Source: Chrysomallon squamiferum
Lineage: Eukaryota > Mollusca > Gastropoda > Neomphalida > Peltospiridae
DNA length: 64,000 bases
Direction of reading: 5' to 3'
Assembly: GCA_012295275.1 (NCBI GenBank)
Contig: CM022679.1
Span: forward strand, 20,524,342-20,588,341
Below the pieces are notes generated by a model. The model did no database searches and was not told the origin of the DNA. It worked only from the letters and a program-made list of their open reading frames with translations. The translations under genes and the position numbers were made by a program. Positions 61,816-64,000 of this stretch are shown in pieces (within the stretch, counting starts at the first letter, position 1; each line of letters begins with the position of its first letter).

Positions 61816-64000
61816 ATGTTTAAACAAAAAATGGTTAGTTTTTTTGTTGTTTATTTTTAATTTTTAAAATTGATTAATTAATTTATTATTATTGTTTTAT
61901 ATCTGTTTTTTATAATAAAACATATTTTAAATATTATTTCACTTAGCTTTTAATGTTAGTTTCACATTTAATTCATTGCAGTAATTATTTTTAAAATATC
62001 GAAATAACATTTGAAAGTGAAACTACTGTTTTTGATAAATCTGAACTTGTAAGTTATATGTATATCTATAATGTATTCCTGACTGTCGTAAATTACACAC
62101 ACAAACATCGTTTTAAGAATTCAGTGAAACAAAAATAAAAAATAGAGGAATTTATTTTAAAATTGAGATTGCATATGTATTACAAATGGGTATGAAATTT
62201 GTCATTATTTGATGGTGTTTATCCAATTACAGACTGTATTCAGACTTCAACATTTAAGAATTAAATGAAAAGCAAAACAAACTGAAATTATATCCTTTCA
62301 ATATAATTTTGTTGTTTGTGTGTGGATGTAACTTAAGCATTTGCATCATATGAATTTTTACATTTTTTTTAAATATATTTTTTTATCATTGATGATAAAT
62401 TGAAGTGTGTGACATAAATCTCTTACCACATTTTTCAGGATCTGAGCTGGTGGATCCATACTCGAAAACCTGCGGATATTATTAAAAATAATGAGTATTA
62501 TCTCTACTGTGAGCTGTATCTCTATGTGACAGCTTTTTTAACACTTATACATGGTTAGACATTTTTTTTTTAAATCCATGTAAAATAAAACTTTTAAAAA
62601 TTTGCTTTTGAATTGATCAGATATGTGGTAAAAAAAATAACCCATTCAACACTGGAGTAAAAGATGCAATGCCTATCTCTTTTGACAATAAACTGAAGAT
62701 TTTAAATAATGTACTAGGTTTTAAATATATTTTAAAAATAGTAATTTTTATCACTCTTGTTGAACAATTATAATTTACAGTATAAATATTCTAATTTGGA
62801 TTTTTAACAAGAACTTTGTAATAATTCATCGCTCATTTATTTCTATCTTTTTTTTTTTTTTTTTCTTCTCCTCTGTTTTATTATTATTGTCAGTATTATT
62901 TTTGTCTTAGTTATCTTTAATGTATAGCAACAAAAATAAAAGAATAGATATATGAATATATTTTCAGCTGTTAGAAAGGGTGGTCGATTTTTTTGGCTAT
63001 GGATTGCCTCTTTGCTTAATGGCATTGTACTGGAATGTTTGAGTTACTATATGCCTGAAATAGATAATTTCTGGCATTCTCAAAGCATGGTTATGCTGAT
63101 TGGACAACGGTTACCATTACATATAATTCTTCTCTGTAAGTAATGTGTGTTAAAAAATATTTTCATAGTTTTTATATTTAAATATCATGCAAATTAGTTG
63201 AATATACAAACTTAGGGAAATGAAAACATGAAAAAAAAACTTTAAAATGTTTTAAAAACCTTAAAAATCAACAGATTCTTTTTTATGTGAAATCTCGTTT
63301 AAATTAAAATCAGGAATTTTTAGCAGTTGTTATTGATTTTGACAATATGTATTATATATTATTTAGATAAATTATGGTCATTTGTTTGTTTCTGAAAGGT
63401 ATGCTAATTTTTTATAATTTTATTCTATTTTCAGTTCAGATCTATAGAAAAACAAAAACAATCAAACAGACTCTAATCATCAGAAATTTCGATTAAATGT
63501 ATTTACATATTAATTTACATGTTTTATATATTTAACTGTTTAATCTTCCATTATTAATTACAGATCCAACACTTTACTACATTGCTTCGGTGGCTGTTTC
63601 ACATATGAATTTGAGATGGTGGGCAGAGCCATTTGCTGGCAAGTTTCCATTTATTTAACTCTTTTAATATGCATGCATACACATACATAGACATACATAG
63701 ACATACATACATACATAGGTGTACAAACACAAACCTTCAGGCACACACATTCAACAGTAGATATGTTAACCATTTTTTTCCTTTGTGGCAAATACTCTGT
63801 TTCACTGCTACTCAGTATCATTGTAGCTTCTTTATTTAACCCAGATGACTTAATTTTTATTTACTCCTCTGTTATTAAATTTATTATTATTATTATTATC
63901 AATTATGTTTTGAATCTGCTGCCTTTAATTTGTTGACCTACATTAATAAAAACCTTGTTTAGATTATATTAATAATTGTATGCATGTTGAATGAGCTGTC
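61816..64000 (+). CDS. Uncharacterised multi-pass membrane protein (5' part, partial; DUF7802-like)
   Basis: Exons 61816-61833, 62439-62553, 62968-63135 and 63564-63638; the rest lies beyond the window. The start is MFKQKM joined to DLSWWIHTRKPADIIK; the six-codon first exon is the weakest part. Hydrophobic segments follow: YYLYCELYLYVTAFLTLIH, FFWLWIASLLNGIVLECLSY, the HIILLYPTLYYIASVAV region, and a NLRWWAEPFA motif. This pattern (ELYLY..., LNGIVLE, FWHSQ..., QRLPLHIILLYP, WWAEPFA) resembles the animal family I recall as DUF7802, whose function is unknown to me. No signal peptide or enzyme motif is visible. The last donor in the window appears to be GC rather than GT (GCTG|gcaagt). The family assignment is from memory. 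Confidence 0.75.

Overview
The window is AT-rich animal nuclear DNA with spliced protein-coding genes, GT-AG introns of about 0.1-3 kb, dense microsatellites and small DNA-transposon relics. The protein families are metazoan. The repeat style (hAT, pogo/Tigger and mariner fragments, long TA/CT/ATT/TG runs, TTACCTCCCTT-type inverted repeats) suggests a mollusc, most likely a cephalopod. That assignment is inference from memory of such genomes, not a search result. I see no bacterial, viral, CRISPR or rRNA/tRNA features.

Six genes alternate strictly in strand. (1) Positions 1-2354 (-): 5' part of a PARP12/ZC3HAV1-like CCCH zinc-finger and WWE protein, cut by the window edge. (2) 6285-15403 (+): FIGNL1, an AAA+ ATPase; 17 coding exons summing to a clean 565-codon frame. 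(3) 16498-18489 (-): ribosomal protein RPS9, with a candidate 5'TOP leader exon near 19837-19865. (4) 26343-46853 (+): SGSM3 (TBC RabGAP, SH3, RUN); 21 coding exons, 834 codons. (5) 53303-60410 (-): CCDC6; 9 coding exons, 434 codons. (6) 61816-64000 (+): 5' part of an uncharacterised multi-pass membrane protein. For each complete gene I joined exons by hand at splice sites, and every total is divisible by three with no internal stop.

The most interesting locus is SGSM3. It has two intact, phase-compatible terminal coding exons (44614-44746 and 46721-46853, both 133 nt, 29 of 43 residues identical), followed by a decayed third copy at about 46953-47087. It also has a possible alternative first coding exon 1.3 kb upstream (24753-24999) whose donor phase fits exon 2, and a 33-codon in-phase exon (36402-36500) between the TBC and SH3 domains that the human protein, as I remember it, lacks. 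Together these suggest a modular isoform system.

Repeats: a 79-bp mariner-type palindrome (15618-15696), a truncated Tigger/CENP-B-type DNA-binding ORF (15823-16035), a roughly 720-bp pogo/Tigger-like element inside SGSM3 (42815-43537), a hAT-like fragment (about 4000-4105), and a MITE family with TTACCTCCCTT termini linked to ATT microsatellites (61421-61637 and two partial relatives). The genes work in separate housekeeping processes (RNA/antiviral surveillance, recombination, translation, Rab trafficking, scaffold signalling). I see no operon-like functional unit beyond ordinary neighbourhood.
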